Made by a program: the position numbers and the translations under genes. The notes below the pieces were generated by a model that had not been told where the DNA came from, did no database searches, and saw nothing but the letters and a program-made list of their open reading frames with translations. Of a stretch of DNA of 64,000 bases, positions 63,922 to 64,000 are shown piece after piece; position 1 is the first letter of the stretch; every line of letters starts with the position of its first letter. Origin of the DNA: Acetivibrio alkalicellulosi (GTDB lineage Bacteria; Bacillota; Clostridia; Acetivibrionales; Acetivibrionaceae); contig VLTH01000002.1 of assembly GCA_008125075.1 (NCBI GenBank), positions 9,269 through 73,268 on the forward strand, given 5' to 3'.

Positions 63922-64000
63922 ATGACTAAATATACTGAAGAAACTGGCATAAATATAAAAGACACTCTTGACTACACTAAAAGACTTGATACTTTAGCTG
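63922..64000 (+). CDS. Start of an unidentified gene, cut by the window edge
   Basis: GAGGTG at 63903 and an ATG at 63922 open a frame that runs off the end, beginning MTKYTEETGINIKDTLDYTK. The spacing is long (about 13 bases), so the start is not certain. Too little is visible to assign a function. Confidence 0.45.
   Translation, partial: MTKYTEETGINIKDTLDYTKRLDTLA

Overview
The window is AT-rich chromosomal DNA from an endospore-forming, probably cellulosome-producing member of the Clostridia (Acetivibrio / Pseudobacteroides / Ruminiclostridium type). This rests on two type I dockerin proteins, an SLH-anchored surface protein, a spoIIE gene, lipoproteins with Gram-positive signal sequences, strong AGGAGG ribosome-binding sites and low-GC codon use. 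Genus assignment is inference only.

Layout. 0-13.8 kb: a frameshifted transposase at the left edge, a dockerin protein with three repeated beta-domains, a small lipoprotein, a zinc-ribbon/TPR membrane protein, an unrecognised possibly helical-repeat protein, a PQQ-type propeller protein, an Rpn-family nuclease and an unrecognised membrane protein that has a broken paralogue nearby. 14.0-20.5 kb: a two-component system followed by a secreted B-lectin-like protein, a cyclophilin, a secreted tandem rhodanese, and a Ca-site-repeat protein with an NlpC/P60-CHAP-like domain. 20.8-24.6 kb: two internalin-like LRR proteins, one with a dockerin, with gene debris between them. 24.96-33.27 kb: a tight eight-gene minus-strand operon encoding an OYE-type reductase, ACP, alpha-oxoamine synthase, diacylglycerol-kinase-fold kinase, ThiL-like kinase, FabF-like ketosynthase, SDR and radical SAM/SPASM enzyme. 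33.5-39.9 kb: an ECF sigma/anti-sigma pair, an AAA/PD-(D/E)XK protein and a UbiA-type transferase. 40-49.4 kb: a DUF2339 membrane protein, an unrecognised secreted protein/lipoprotein pair, a NUDIX hydrolase, and a DUF350-like / ATP-grasp / unknown operon. 49.7-57 kb: a TPR membrane protein, a lipoprotein serpin and a ricin-Big2-FN3-SLH surface protein. 57-64 kb: tRNA-Arg, spoIIE, a tRNA-Met-Glu-Val cluster, an HD hydrolase and small unknowns.

Most interesting region. The 24.96-33.27 kb operon looks like an undescribed lipid or aminoketone pathway. Its upstream region carries three 12-bp palindromic boxes (TGACTWWAGTCA) plus a conserved 30-bp core. The UbiA gene 5.6 kb away carries two such boxes and the same core. 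A DAGK-fold kinase (alcohol to monophosphate), a ThiL-like kinase (monophosphate to diphosphate) and a UbiA transferase (diphosphate donor to acceptor) would form a logical activation-and-transfer chain. At 23.47-23.62 kb the 3' end and the upstream core of this operon lie directly next to each other, as expected of a second operon copy that has been deleted.

The intergenic DNA also holds several short interspersed repeat families: a MITE-like element with terminal inverted repeats and solo ends, and a double-hairpin repeat. Gene fragments are frequent between the intact genes.
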